The notes beneath the pieces were generated by a model. It saw nothing but the letters and a program-made list of their open reading frames with translations, was not told the origin of the DNA and did no database searches. A stretch of 64,000 nucleotides of DNA from G963665925 sp963676345 (GTDB lineage Bacteria; Bacillota; Clostridia; Peptostreptococcales; Acidaminobacteraceae). Shown here piece by piece: positions 52,085 through 61,006 of the stretch. How positions within the stretch are numbered: position 1 is the stretch's first letter; the number at the start of each line of letters is the position of its first letter. The stretch is taken from NCBI GenBank assembly GCA_963676345.2, contig CAXXTS010000002.1:62001-126000 (forward strand). Reading direction: 5' to 3'. The translations under genes and the position numbers were made by a program.

Positions 52085-52984
52085 TTAAAGAACCCGAACT
52101 ACATCTAAGTCTATGCCAGTGAGTTCATGATCTCGAAGGGCATACTTCTTAAGGGATGGGCTGATTTCTACCGATTTAACCACATCCCTTGTCGCTTCGC
52201 TATATCGCTGCATTGCACAGAGCATAATAGCTCGATTGTAATAGAGCACACTCACCTCTGGATTATGAAGTATAGCACTGGTTAGAACTTCATATGCCTT
52301 ATCAACGTGGCTCTTTTCTTTATAGAGCACAGCCAAGTTTAAATAAGCATAAGGATAGTCTGGTCGACTTAAAATGGATTTCTCATAATAGTATATTGCT
52401 TCTTTTACTTGAGCGCTTTTCTTATAAAGCACACCCATATTAAACAAGGATAAGTAGTGGTCCGGATCAATATCAAGTGCCTGTTTTGTATACTCAAAAG
52501 CCTCTTCGTCCCTATTTCTGCTTTCAAGAAAAGAGCCATAGTGGTTATAAGGCAGCACACTTTCCGGTGCATAATGTACAGCCTTTTTCAAATGACTTTC
52601 TGCAAGTGTATCTTCTTTTTTTTCGTCATAGATATCAGCCAGATAAAGATGAGCCAGATAGTATCCTGGGTCCCATTCAATTGCTTTTTTATAATACTTT
52701 ACCGCTTGATCTACTTCCTCCAAATCTTCATAAATGATTGCCTTACCATAATAGGCACCTGCTTCACTTTCTTCAAGACTTATAATTTCATCGTAGTAGC
52801 GCAGGGCTTCTGTTGGATTAATGAACTCATGATAGAACATAGCTATATCATAGAGCAGATCTACATTATCTTTCTGCTTCTTATAAAGCCTTTCATAAAT
52901 TGAAGCCGCCTTAATGTAATTGCCTTCATCGATAAGCTGATGCACCAGCAGCTTATAATTATAAATTTCATGTTCTTTGTCCAT
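52085..52984 (-). CDS. Tetratricopeptide repeat protein
   Basis: A 299-residue soluble protein made of about seven TPR units: for example NYIKAASIYERLYKKQ, PTEALRYYDEIISLEE, EVDQAVKYYKKAIEWDP, RDEEAFEYTKQALDIDP, QVKEAIYYYEKSILSRP and HVDKAYEVLTSAILHNP. It has no enzymatic domain or signal peptide, so it would be a scaffold for other proteins. The partner is unknown. The stop is near 52085, the start follows AAGGTGTAGGTC. Confidence 0.85.
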   Translation of the reverse strand: MDKEHEIYNYKLLVHQLIDEGNYIKAASIYERLYKKQKDNVDLLYDIAMFYHEFINPTEALRYYDEIISLEESEAGAYYGKAIIYEDLEEVDQAVKYYKKAIEWDPGYYLAHLYLADIYDEKKEDTLAESHLKKAVHYAPESVLPYNHYGSFLESRNRDEEAFEYTKQALDIDPDHYLSLFNMGVLYKKSAQVKEAIYYYEKSILSRPDYPYAYLNLAVLYKEKSHVDKAYEVLTSAILHNPEVSVLYYNRAIMLCAMQRYSEATRDVVKSVEISPSLKKYALRDHELTGIDLDVVRVL

Positions 52985-53023
52985 GACCTACACCTTTTTC
53001 TATATTCTATGACTTTCCTGCTT

Positions 53024-54040
53024 TCACTTTTTTCTTGCTACAAAAACATCTCTGTTGACAGCTTGCTCTACCCAGTGTTCAAAATTTGCATAAACACCTT
53101 CAGTTAGTACTTCGTAGCCAGCTGCCTCAAAAACCTCTTTAAGCGCTTTCTTATCGAGCGTAAATGCATTGTATGAAATAACAACACTGCCGCCGGTTTT
53201 AAGAACCTTCTTCCAAGCTAAGCTTGCCTTTTCAAGCAGGGCCAGCATGTCGACCGGTTTTGACTTTGAGCGCGGATTATGCTGAATACCATAAGGTATG
53301 TCTGTTACAATAACATGTGCAGAGGACTTCTTATAGAAGTCATTCACATAAAGGGTGTTTCCATTTGCATATTGCACTTTACGCCTGTCTTTAGCTTTAT
53401 ACTTCTCCGTAGAATTTGCAGTTTCAATCGTGTATTTTACACCTTTTCCATCCTTTGTTTGAATGGTCTGATGTGAAGCCTCGTGTTTATACTTATGATA
53501 TTTCAAGTATCTTTTTAAGAATTTGTCAATCTCCTGACATTCCGTCTTCTTAATTTCAACGCCACAGACATTGTACCCTCGGATCAAGCCTTCATAGAGC
53601 GTCGTCCCACGACCACACATGGGGTCTAAAATCGTTAGCGGCTCATCAAATGCCTTTGCAAACGCGCTTGAAAAAACCCCGACGTTTATCATCATTGCGG
53701 TGAAGTCTTCATTTGTTTTTCCAACATACTTCAAAATACTCGATATGTCTTTTTTAAAATAAGTCTGCTTGTCCTCATTCATAGGAATTAGGCTGCCCTC
53801 ACTGACTTTAAACAGCGCAAAAGCCGCTGAAAGTCGGTGTAGAGCCTGCACTTCTCTCTGATCCAGCATATCCGATTCAAATGTCAACAACTCTAGGCCA
53901 CCAATGGTTTCATACATAACATTTTCTGCCTGTATGCCAAGTGACTGTACCATAATTTCAATCTCACCAACTAAAAGACTTTGTGTCGCTTCATAATATC
54001 TTTTATTTTGATGGGGGTATCTTAATATTGCGTATTTCAT
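53024..54040 (-). CDS. Trm11/UPF0020-like RNA methylase
   Basis: A 338-residue class I methyltransferase. The SAM motif is ILDPMCGRGTTLYEGLIRGYNVCGVEI (about 138-165) and the catalytic motif VIVTDIPYGIQHNPRS (about 245-260), as in methylases for exocyclic amines of RNA bases. The N-terminal 130 residues are not a standard THUMP domain. Its target (tRNA or rRNA) cannot be told. It is next to the TPR gene with a gap of 40 bp, probably the same transcript. Confidence 0.83.
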   Translation of the reverse strand: MKYAILRYPHQNKRYYEATQSLLVGEIEIMVQSLGIQAENVMYETIGGLELLTFESDMLDQREVQALHRLSAAFALFKVSEGSLIPMNEDKQTYFKKDISSILKYVGKTNEDFTAMMINVGVFSSAFAKAFDEPLTILDPMCGRGTTLYEGLIRGYNVCGVEIKKTECQEIDKFLKRYLKYHKYKHEASHQTIQTKDGKGVKYTIETANSTEKYKAKDRRKVQYANGNTLYVNDFYKKSSAHVIVTDIPYGIQHNPRSKSKPVDMLALLEKASLAWKKVLKTGGSVVISYNAFTLDKKALKEVFEAAGYEVLTEGVYANFEHWVEQAVNRDVFVARKK

Positions 54041-54139
54041 TTTTCAATAAGTCTCCTTAACATGTCGTAATAATTCAAAATGTATTATACCAGAAAGTGA
54101 ATTAAATGAGCAATCAAATACCCCATCTGCATGAAAAAG

Positions 54140-54175
54140 AAAGCGGTTCAGTTACAAGTCCAACTGAACCGCTTT
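54140..54175. terminator. Terminator after the EAL protein gene
   Basis: A perfect 14-bp stem (AAAGCGGTTCAGTT/AACTGAACCGCTTT) with A-rich and T-rich flanks, between the EAL gene and the RNA methylase gene, both on the minus strand. Confidence 0.75.
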
Positions 54176-54208
54176 GTATCTTTATATGACTCTTTTTGAC
54201 CAGATGGT

Positions 54209-56920
54209 CTACTCAGGTCTTATGAGTTTCTCCAGCAGTTCAATACGAACTGGTTTTGAGTAAATATACCCCTGATACTCATCACACCCAAGTGCCTTGC
54301 CGTACTCAAGCTGCTCAGGTGTTTCTATGCCTTCGACGACTGTTTTAAGTCCAAGATTTTTTGCCATTGTCATAATAGCCTTAAAAATGGTTCCATCATC
54401 CTTAATCGGATAATCCATAATAAACAGTCTATCAATTTTAAGCTTATCAACTTGAAGCTGTTTTATATAACTTAAAGATGAAAATCCGGTCCCAAAATCA
54501 TCAATGGCGACAATAACACCGTATTCATTCAAATAGGCAATCATTTCGTTTGCTGCCTTTATATTATCCAGTACTGTTGTCTCAGTTATTTCAATGCAGA
54601 ACCTTGTAAAATCAAATTGACTCTGTCCAATCATATAGAGTATTTCTGAAATCACACGCTTATCCATAAATTCTTCACTGGACAGGTTAAGGGCGATCCT
54701 GAACCCATCATCCATTTCAATAGCTTGTCTTTCAAAATCTTCTATGATTTTACCAAGAACCAATAGCCCCAAACGCATAATGCTTCCTGTTCGAATCATA
54801 ATAGGAATAAAACGGTCTGGTGACACCAGTCCAAGCTCCGGATTTTGCCAACGCACCAATGCCTCTACACCGACTACGCTATTTGTGAATGCATCGTTTT
54901 GTGGCTGATAAACCACATAAAACTCATCATTAGAAAATCCGTTTTCAACTTCTGACTGGATGGAATGATCTTTTAAAACCAAATCATAGATATCACTGTC
55001 ATATTGCAAAAATGGTGTGTTAACAAGTCTTATGTTGGCATCCATTGCAACAAACATCTGATTGAGTAGCTCCTCCGTTCCCTTTGCAGCTCTAGGATAA
55101 ATGGAGTACCCACACAAAAATGCGATTTTAGAATCTGTTGCGATTTTATATTTGGCACTGCTCAACGCAATATCGAGCTTTCTAGTAACATCATCGATGT
55201 CTTTTCTGCGCTTATTTTGAGCAATCAGAATTACTATAATATCTGAAACTGGTGAAAATATAATGGAATCTTCGAAAATAAAGGCACTCAGTTCACTGCA
55301 AATTGACCCAATTAAGTAGTTCTCACCGTACTCTGGCAGGGTATGAATCACACTTGAGTACTCCTTTAATTTGATGGCATAACCAATGACACTGCCGTAC
55401 TGAGCTAGAAAGTCATTGATTCGCTTTGTTTGTTTGACTAAGTCATACTCTTCAATATAGTGTTCAAGGTTCTCTCTTTTTAAACTTGAGATGTCAATAT
55501 CTTCAGTAGGCATTTCGAGCTTTGGTGTTGAATAAATTCCGATATAGTATCCCACTTGATCTTTATTGTTGATTGTATGAATATGAAGATGCTTGTTGAC
55601 AAAAGCTCCATACCCTGTAGGATTCCAAACATTGCCGTCCCAACCATGTTGTCGTGCAATGTCGAGATCAACGCTATTTTCATCGATATTGAAAAATGTA
55701 TCAATTTTATGTCCTATGATTTCATCACTTGTCCAGCCGAAAGTCGTCTCAAAAACTTGGTTGCAGAAGACAACGCTCATATGCTTGTCCACAATTATAA
55801 CCCCATCATGGGTGTGTGCTGAAATATAAGATGATGCCTTCAGCATCAGGTTATTATTTGCACTGACCTTGACCATAGCTAATATGAGGCTGGATAGGAT
55901 GCCTACAAAAATGAGCATCAAGTATCTCAGCCCGGGATAATCCACAATAATACTGCTATTTGACCTAATGACTGCATCAAGAGAGAACCGGCTGATGACT
56001 TTCCAGTGCTTGTCCTCTGCTCTAAAGGTTGCCGGAAAAGCATTGTCAAAGTTCATAGTAGAGTAATAATACCGGTAGAGGCCATGTATAAACGATCCCG
56101 TTTCCAGCCTGCTTGCCTTTGCAGACACGCCCTCTGGATCATCGCTTAGCTCTATACTCAGTGATGAACTTCCGAGTGTATCCCGCTCTTCGACGCTATT
56201 GAGCCTTACATCCCAATAATAGAGTCCGTCAAGAATGCCCACTTCCATGTCGCGCCCCTCAAAAGTATCATACCGCTTGAGCTCGTCTAACAATTGGTAG
56301 CCATCATAATTGATTATCAATATGCCTTTTTCCCCATTCGATGCCTTTATGGGCATAGCGAACCGTATAACTGGCTCATAGGGTTTTACAACACTGCCAT
56401 GCTCAACATTTAAGTCAAATTCTGAAATGTACATAATGCCTTCAGGCACTTCAAGTGCATCCTGAAAATAGTACCTGGTGGCCTTATTTTGAAGTTCATC
56501 AGGACCTACGGCTGTTATCAATTCCCCCTGACGATTCACCCGTATGATTTCCAAACCTGATTCGTCCAAATATCTTATTTGCATGAAGGCTGGGGAACTC
56601 ATTGCAATTCGGGAAAATAGCGCCTCTGCTTCTGCTCTTGTTTGCTCATTTGATTGACTCATATAGGCAGTAAATTCATCTGAATTCTTAATGATATTCA
56701 AATTTGTATAAATGGATTCAAATCTGCTCAGTAGTACAGACTGCATTACGTCAACTTGATTTTGCTGTAATTCAGTCATATTAGATTCAACGATTTTCAC
56801 CTGTCTATCGTAGCTGTAGGAATACATAAAGTTAAAAATGGCTAATATAGCCAAAACAAGTACAACTTGCCGCTTTCCCAGATGCCTCATGTATTTTATC
56901 AGTTCCCGAATACGCCCCAT
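54209..56920 (-). CDS. Membrane sensor with PAS, degenerate GGDEF and EAL domains
   Basis: A 903-residue protein. Helix 1 (about 18-36), a Cache-type outer sensor (about 40-325), helix 2 (about 333-353), PAS (about 365-470: NNLMLKASSYISAHTHDGVIIVD), a GGDEF-like region (about 490-640) without the GGDEF motif (LCGYSIYPRA is where the end of the domain is), and EAL (about 650-900). EAL residues are intact: GVEALVRWQ, LNLSSEEF, EITETT, DDFGTGFSS, KIDRLF and VEGIETPEQ. It should therefore be a cyclic-di-GMP phosphodiesterase controlled by an outside signal, possibly with the dead GGDEF as GTP-binding regulator. Confidence 0.88.
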   Translation of the reverse strand: MGRIRELIKYMRHLGKRQVVLVLAILAIFNFMYSYSYDRQVKIVESNMTELQQNQVDVMQSVLLSRFESIYTNLNIIKNSDEFTAYMSQSNEQTRAEAEALFSRIAMSSPAFMQIRYLDESGLEIIRVNRQGELITAVGPDELQNKATRYYFQDALEVPEGIMYISEFDLNVEHGSVVKPYEPVIRFAMPIKASNGEKGILIINYDGYQLLDELKRYDTFEGRDMEVGILDGLYYWDVRLNSVEERDTLGSSSLSIELSDDPEGVSAKASRLETGSFIHGLYRYYYSTMNFDNAFPATFRAEDKHWKVISRFSLDAVIRSNSSIIVDYPGLRYLMLIFVGILSSLILAMVKVSANNNLMLKASSYISAHTHDGVIIVDKHMSVVFCNQVFETTFGWTSDEIIGHKIDTFFNIDENSVDLDIARQHGWDGNVWNPTGYGAFVNKHLHIHTINNKDQVGYYIGIYSTPKLEMPTEDIDISSLKRENLEHYIEEYDLVKQTKRINDFLAQYGSVIGYAIKLKEYSSVIHTLPEYGENYLIGSICSELSAFIFEDSIIFSPVSDIIVILIAQNKRRKDIDDVTRKLDIALSSAKYKIATDSKIAFLCGYSIYPRAAKGTEELLNQMFVAMDANIRLVNTPFLQYDSDIYDLVLKDHSIQSEVENGFSNDEFYVVYQPQNDAFTNSVVGVEALVRWQNPELGLVSPDRFIPIMIRTGSIMRLGLLVLGKIIEDFERQAIEMDDGFRIALNLSSEEFMDKRVISEILYMIGQSQFDFTRFCIEITETTVLDNIKAANEMIAYLNEYGVIVAIDDFGTGFSSLSYIKQLQVDKLKIDRLFIMDYPIKDDGTIFKAIMTMAKNLGLKTVVEGIETPEQLEYGKALGCDEYQGYIYSKPVRIELLEKLIRPE

Positions 56921-57306
56921 AACTGGCCTCCCTAATGATGCTATAGCCTTCTATTATTCTTTTTCGGCGATTCATTTCTATTATAAACATACACGTTTTA
57001 AGACTTATCAAAACAAAACCTATATAACTTTGTTCAAATTCCGTACTGCCTTGGCTACATTTTTAATTAAATTTTTTACATACCTCTTTTCTTGAAATCA
57101 TTTTTCTGATATTGTTATCCAAGTGCGCAAATTCATTATTATTCATAAGAATCCCGAATTATTCAGTATTTTCAGATACACTCAACAAGATGTATATGGA
57201 AAAAATAATACGGGTTAATATTAACCCTTTATGACTCAGCTGTCCGTCCATTAGAGCACATAAAGCCCGTTAATATTTGTACTATGATTAGGAAAGGGAA
57301 TTTGAC
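56921..57306. other. Divergent promoter region, EAL gene and nucleoside transporter
   Basis: 386 bp without a gene. On the minus side a TATAAT (near 56980) could be the -10 of the EAL gene. On the plus side a palindrome at 57212 and a repeated GTTAATATT half-site near 57270 precede the transporter. Confidence 0.4.
57212..57227. promoter_or_regulatory. Perfect palindrome upstream of the nucleoside transporter
   Basis: GGGTTAATATTAACCC is a perfect 16-bp palindrome about 80 bp before the transporter start. A half-site CCCGTTAATATT is repeated about 40 bp downstream. It looks like a repressor operator. Confidence 0.45.
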
Positions 57307-58527
57307 GTGGAAAAACTTATTAGCTTTTTAGGGATTTTTGTAATGATTTTCATAGCTTACCTTCTTTCTGAGGACAGAAAGAACATAGACGTGAAACTGG
57401 TCATTACAGGGATCATTGTTCAGATTGTATTCGGATTTCTATTTTTAAAATGGGAGCCTGGTCAGCAGGGATTTGAAAAACTCAGCCAAGGTGTTACGCA
57501 ACTTCTTGGATACGCAACAGAGGGTACAAAATTCCTTTTTGGCGGTATGGTTGAAAATGATAGTCTTGGATTCATTTTCGCCCTAAACGTTTTACCCACC
57601 ATTATATTTTTCTCCTCTCTAATGGCGGTTCTATACTACACAGGTATTATGGAACTGATTATAAAGGGGCTAGCCCTTGTAATGACAAAACTTCTAGGTA
57701 CCAGTGGTGCCGAGTCTCTGTCAGCGGCTGCGAATATTTTTGTTGGTCAAACCGAAGCACCGCTCGTGATTAAGCCTTACATTTCAAAAATGACGCGATC
57801 TGAACTCTTAACTGTTATGACAGGAGGCATGGCCACTGTTTCAGGCGGTGTTATGGCCGGTTACGTGCTTATGGGCGCTGACCCTGCACACCTTATTGCC
57901 GCTTCAATTATGTCAGCACCCGCCAGTCTTATTATTGCAAAAATCATGTTGCCTGAAACTGAGCATCCCGTAACAAAGGGTAAAGTGGAAGTCGAAATGG
58001 AAAACATTGATGCCAACATGATAGACGCAGCAAGTCGCGGAGCTGGTGAAGGTCTTGCTATGGCTATGAACGTTGGTGCAATGCTGATTGCCTTTATTGC
58101 TCTGATTGCACTGGTCAATGCCGTGTTTGGCTGGGCAGGTGGGCTTTTTGGCCATCCAGAACTATCACTGAACACGCTTTTGAGCTTAATTTTCGCACCA
58201 CTCGCATGGGTTATGGGCGTCCCAACCGCTGATCTGAGTATCGCTGCTGATATTCTTGGTCAAAAGGTTGTTATCAACGAATTCATTGCCTATGCAAGTC
58301 TTGGTCAAGTCATTCAGTCAGGCGCAGTCTCAGACCGTACGGTTGTTATTCTAACTTATGCGCTGTGTGGGTTTGCAAACTTTAGTTCAATTGGAATTCA
58401 AGTTGGTGGTATTGGCTCACTGGCACCAAACAAACGTCATGAAATTGCAAAGCTTGGTATGCGCTCTATGATTGGCGGGTGCCTCGCCGCATTTATGACT
58501 GCAACGATTGCAGGAATACTCATTTAA
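57307..58527 (+). CDS. Concentrative nucleoside transporter (NupC/CNT family)
   Basis: A 406-residue membrane protein with about ten helices. The CNT signature is clear: GTSGAESLSAAANIFVGQTEAPLVIKPYI (about 138-166), MTGGMATVSGGVMAGYVLMGA (about 175-195) and the end GFANFSSIGIQVGGIGSLAPNKR. It imports nucleosides with H+ or Na+. The start is GTG 57307 after AGGAAAGGG. It is a lone gene with its own terminator. Confidence 0.9.
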   Translation: MEKLISFLGIFVMIFIAYLLSEDRKNIDVKLVITGIIVQIVFGFLFLKWEPGQQGFEKLSQGVTQLLGYATEGTKFLFGGMVENDSLGFIFALNVLPTIIFFSSLMAVLYYTGIMELIIKGLALVMTKLLGTSGAESLSAAANIFVGQTEAPLVIKPYISKMTRSELLTVMTGGMATVSGGVMAGYVLMGADPAHLIAASIMSAPASLIIAKIMLPETEHPVTKGKVEVEMENIDANMIDAASRGAGEGLAMAMNVGAMLIAFIALIALVNAVFGWAGGLFGHPELSLNTLLSLIFAPLAWVMGVPTADLSIAADILGQKVVINEFIAYASLGQVIQSGAVSDRTVVILTYALCGFANFSSIGIQVGGIGSLAPNKRHEIAKLGMRSMIGGCLAAFMTATIAGILI

Positions 58528-58596
58528 GAGTCAAACGCTTTCTTAGGTGAAAGACGGTTTGAAATTAAAATTTGCGCACTTTTGAGCTATTCAAGC

Positions 58597-58643
58597 ATAA
58601 AAGCCGTTGATGTTTCTACCCGAGAAACAATCAACGGCTTTTA
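58597..58643 (+). terminator. Terminator of the nucleoside transporter gene
   Basis: ATAAAAGCCGTTGATGTTTC pairs with GAAACAATCAACGGCTTTTAT (one bulge). Loop of 6. T-run at the right end. Confidence 0.8.
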
Positions 58644-58808
58644 TTTGTGGTTTGAATTAATCCTATAGCTATAGGCTATGCGTATTGAAGCTTTCTGAGT
58701 ATTAAATTCTTTGAATAATCCTTAATAATATTACTTGAAGTAGCTACAAGCCCTTTATTTCCTTAATTGTACGTGTGTTTTAAGACACAAAACAAACAAT
58801 TTAGTGAC

Positions 58809-58823
58809 TGATAATAATTATCA
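58809..58823. promoter_or_regulatory. Fur/Zur-type operator before the S4 gene
   Basis: TGATAATAATTATCA is a perfect 7-1-7 inverted repeat matching the Fur-family box of Firmicutes (TGATAAT-N-ATTATCA). It touches the -35 of the promoter at 58824, so a bound repressor would block RNA polymerase. It shares the TGATAA-N3-TTATCA core with the site before the HD-GYP gene. Confidence 0.7.
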
Positions 58824-58852
58824 TTTACAAGTTTGCTAATCCATGATAGAAT
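58824..58852 (+). promoter_or_regulatory. Promoter of the S4 gene
   Basis: -35 TTTACA (58824-58829), 17-bp spacer, -10 TAGAAT (58847-58852). A leader of about 50 nt with a hairpin (CATAAATT...AATTTATG, 58867-58893) just before the ribosome site follows; the hairpin may serve in translational control. Confidence 0.7.
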
Positions 58853-58910
58853 ACCTACGTTGTCGGCATAAATTATCGCGGCGAAAATTTATGTTATGGA
58901 GATGATAATT

Positions 58911-59510
58911 ATGGCAAGAATGAGAGGACCACGCTTTAAGAAATGCAGAAGACTAAATCTTAATGTGTGCGGACATCCAAAAGCAATGAACAGGGCTGGA
59001 AACGGCCAAGCGAGAGATCAGCGAAAGCTGTCCTCATACGGGACCCAGCTGCTTGAGAAACAACGTCTAAGAGCATACTATGAAGTTATGGAAAAGCAGT
59101 TTAGGCGTTATGTTAAAGCGGCTATGAAAGACTCAGATACCACAGGCGAGGCACTGGTTAAACGTCTTGAAGTAAGACTCGACAACATCGTTTACCGACT
59201 TGGCTTTGCAAATTCTATCAGACAGGCACGCCAAATGGTTGCACATGGTCACATTCAAGTAAATGGGTCAAAAGTTGACATTCCCTCTTACGCAGTAGCT
59301 GAAGGGGACCTCATCACACTGAGAGAGAAATCAAGGAAGATTATGCTTTTCAAAGACAACTTCTTAAGTGATAGCGCGCAGACCTATCCCTATCTCGAGA
59401 AGGACACAGCTACATTTACTGGAAAACTGATCCGTCAACCTGAACGCAGCGAAATACCAATTGAAATTAACGATCATCTCGTCGTGGAGTTTTACTCAAA
59501 AGCGATGTAG
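58911..59510 (+). CDS. rpsD: 30S ribosomal protein S4, variant without the four-Cys zinc motif
   Basis: A 199-residue S4. The opening MARMRGPRFKKCRRL and the S4 RNA-binding domain (KRLEVRLDNIVYRLGFANSIRQARQMVAHGHIQVNG-type segment, about 95-130) are clear. The N-terminus has only two Cys (Cys 12 and Cys 20) instead of the four of zinc-binding S4, so it should not need zinc. It stands alone rather than in the alpha operon (rpsM-rpsK-rpsD-rpoA), suggesting a second copy. The Fur/Zur-type box and the nearby zur-like/znu genes fit a zinc-shortage paralogue. ATG 58911 follows GGAGATG. Confidence 0.88.
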   Translation: MARMRGPRFKKCRRLNLNVCGHPKAMNRAGNGQARDQRKLSSYGTQLLEKQRLRAYYEVMEKQFRRYVKAAMKDSDTTGEALVKRLEVRLDNIVYRLGFANSIRQARQMVAHGHIQVNGSKVDIPSYAVAEGDLITLREKSRKIMLFKDNFLSDSAQTYPYLEKDTATFTGKLIRQPERSEIPIEINDHLVVEFYSKAM

Positions 59511-59552
59511 ATCCTAAGTACCCTCTGCTTATTATAGCAAGGTGCATAAGAA

Positions 59553-59591
59553 AAGACCCGCAGGGCTATTGACAATAGCCTTGTGGGTCTT
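59553..59591. terminator. Bidirectional terminator
   Basis: AAGACCCGCAGGGCTATTG and CAATAGCCTTGTGGGTCTT pair over 19 bp with two G-U pairs. It ends the S4 gene and the convergent MsrA gene. Confidence 0.8.
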
Positions 59592-59649
59592 CCGTTTTAA
59601 TTCATACAATTATCAGCAGTCCATTGACACGCATTTAACCCTGAATGCC

Positions 59650-60510
59650 CTATTCTAGAACATAGGGACGGTTCTCAATCACTTCAATTACGCGTCTGCG
59701 CGACGCCTCTGATAAACCAGACTGTTCAAGAAGAACACGTGCAGACTCCATAGAACCATATCCATAGATATAGCCATTGAGTTTAGAAGCCAAAATAGAC
59801 AGTTGAATCCGCTCCGGTGTCCCATAAATTTCTGTGAGTTCACGGTAAAGTGACACTTCTTGCTTAAGCGACCTGTTTTGATGCTCCGCTTCGGCAAGAT
59901 AAAATACCTTAAATGCCTTTAACTCTGTATAGACACTTTCATCTTCCGGCGTCTTCATGCGTATAGCTTGAAGCTTATCTTGTGCAATTTGATGCTCACT
60001 TTCGTTTCGGTAAAATATCAAACTTTTAACACGCTGGTCGTAGGGTCTTAAGGTTTCATTGTGTGAAGCAAAGAAGACATCTATCAGCTGGCCGTAAGAA
60101 ATGACCTCTGGGTCATAATCAATTTCTACAACCTCACTGTGTAAATCGACCACTTCATAGCGGGGATTTTCTGACACGCCGCCTGAATAACCGACGCGCG
60201 TTCTAAGAACACCATCCATTACTGCATACCTTGCAGCAGGACCCCAAAATCAGCCCATTCCAAAGGTTGTAGTTGCATAGTCCTTGTCATACTTTTCGAT
60301 TTCAGGAAAAACACCTGTCCATTCTGACTCAAAGACAACACGACCTTCTGGAATATAGGGCTTACATACTGCGCCTTCCTCCAAAACAATAGACTGCGCT
60401 GTACCTTCAGTTGGTGCCATGTCTGCAGGTTCCCTATTCTGTATGAGGCCAAATACACCTGTAAAAATAATTAAAAGCAGCACGATCACTGCAAAAGCAC
60501 TTTTCTTCAT
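59650..60510 (-). CDS. msrA: Selenocysteine-containing peptide methionine sulfoxide reductase A, membrane-anchored
   Basis: 286 residues if the in-frame TGA at 60252-60250 is read as selenocysteine (residue 87). The MsrA active site then reads GMGUFWGPAARYAVMDGVL, where normal MsrA has GCFWG; the rest follows (RTRVGYSGGVSENPRYE, VDLHSEVVEIDYDP, FFASHNETL, GYGSMESAR) without frameshift. The N-terminus has a membrane anchor (about 5-24), so the enzyme faces outside. A hairpin TGCTGC-AAGGTAT-GCAGTA at 60238-60220, 11 nt after the UGA, fits a bacterial SECIS. ATG 60510 follows GGGTGAT. The only Cys (about residue 50, GAVCKPY) could resolve the selenenic acid. SelMsrA is known from a few Clostridia. 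Conventional annotation would split it into two fragments. Confidence 0.87.
60220..60238 (-). promoter_or_regulatory. Putative bacterial SECIS element in msrA
   Basis: On the minus strand a 6-bp stem (TGCTGC/GCAGTA, one G-U) with a 7-nt loop AAGGTAT starts 11 nt after the UGA. Loop position (18-24 nt after UGA) and the G residues in the loop fit the known range for bacterial SECIS hairpins. It lies inside the coding region. Confidence 0.55.
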
Positions 60511-60672
60511 ATATATCACCCAGTTTTATTATACCCTTTTTCAGTATAGTATCCCATTAATCCCATAAGATACACAAAGAGTTTACATTTATATGTATAA
60601 ATAATGATATAATTGAGTGCGCCATACAATCAGTGGATATATAATGGGTATTAGACTAATGGAGGTAAACGT

Positions 60673-60942
60673 ATGGATCAATCAACTAAAGATACGCTCG
60701 TTTTTTGCATCGACTTTATCGAGAATAATTTTCGGGAACACAGTCAAATTTCAATGTGTCTGGTTTGGACAAAACAAGCCAAAGACATTCTTGAAAAAGC
60801 GCCAGAGGTTTCCAGTGCAGGCTTCATTATGAATGAACTCTCCAGTGTTGAAAAATACTTAACCGGAAGTGATACTTCATCAACTACACAAGATATCATT
60901 TCCAAGCTGGACATGGTTAAAACTCTAGTTAATGACATATAA
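60673..60942 (+). CDS. Small hypothetical protein
   Basis: An 89-residue acidic protein with three or four amphipathic helices (DTLVFCIDFIENNF, WTKQAKDILEKAP, IMNELSSVEKYLTG, TTQDIISKLDMVKTLVNDI). No family recognised. It has a good ribosome site (ATGGAGG, 12 bases before ATG) and its own terminator, so it is probably a real gene. No signal peptide or membrane segment. Confidence 0.65.
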   Translation: MDQSTKDTLVFCIDFIENNFREHSQISMCLVWTKQAKDILEKAPEVSSAGFIMNELSSVEKYLTGSDTSSTTQDIISKLDMVKTLVNDI

Positions 60943-60973
60943 AAGGATCAGGCGTGTTTGCCTGATCCTTTTT
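60941..60973 (+). terminator. Terminator after the small gene
   Basis: AAAAGGATCAGGC pairs perfectly with GCCTGATCCTTTT (13 bp), loop 6, then T-run. It can also end the convergent nitroreductase gene. Confidence 0.85.
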
Positions 60974-61006
60974 ATTACCTGTTTTTATGTCTAAACATAA
61001 GCGTAT

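Larger units (their letters stand above)
58528..58910. other. Region between the nucleoside transporter and S4 genes
   Basis: 383 bp. The first 115 bp hold the terminator at 58597. The last 100 bp hold a metal-type operator, a promoter and a leader hairpin for the S4 gene. The middle (58650-58800) shows nothing I can interpret. Confidence 0.5.

Noticed and set aside
59650..60510. MsrA as a pseudogene broken by a stop codon
   Set aside because: The only defect is a TGA exactly at the catalytic Cys codon, with a fitting hairpin after it and intact sequence on both sides, which fits selenocysteine better.
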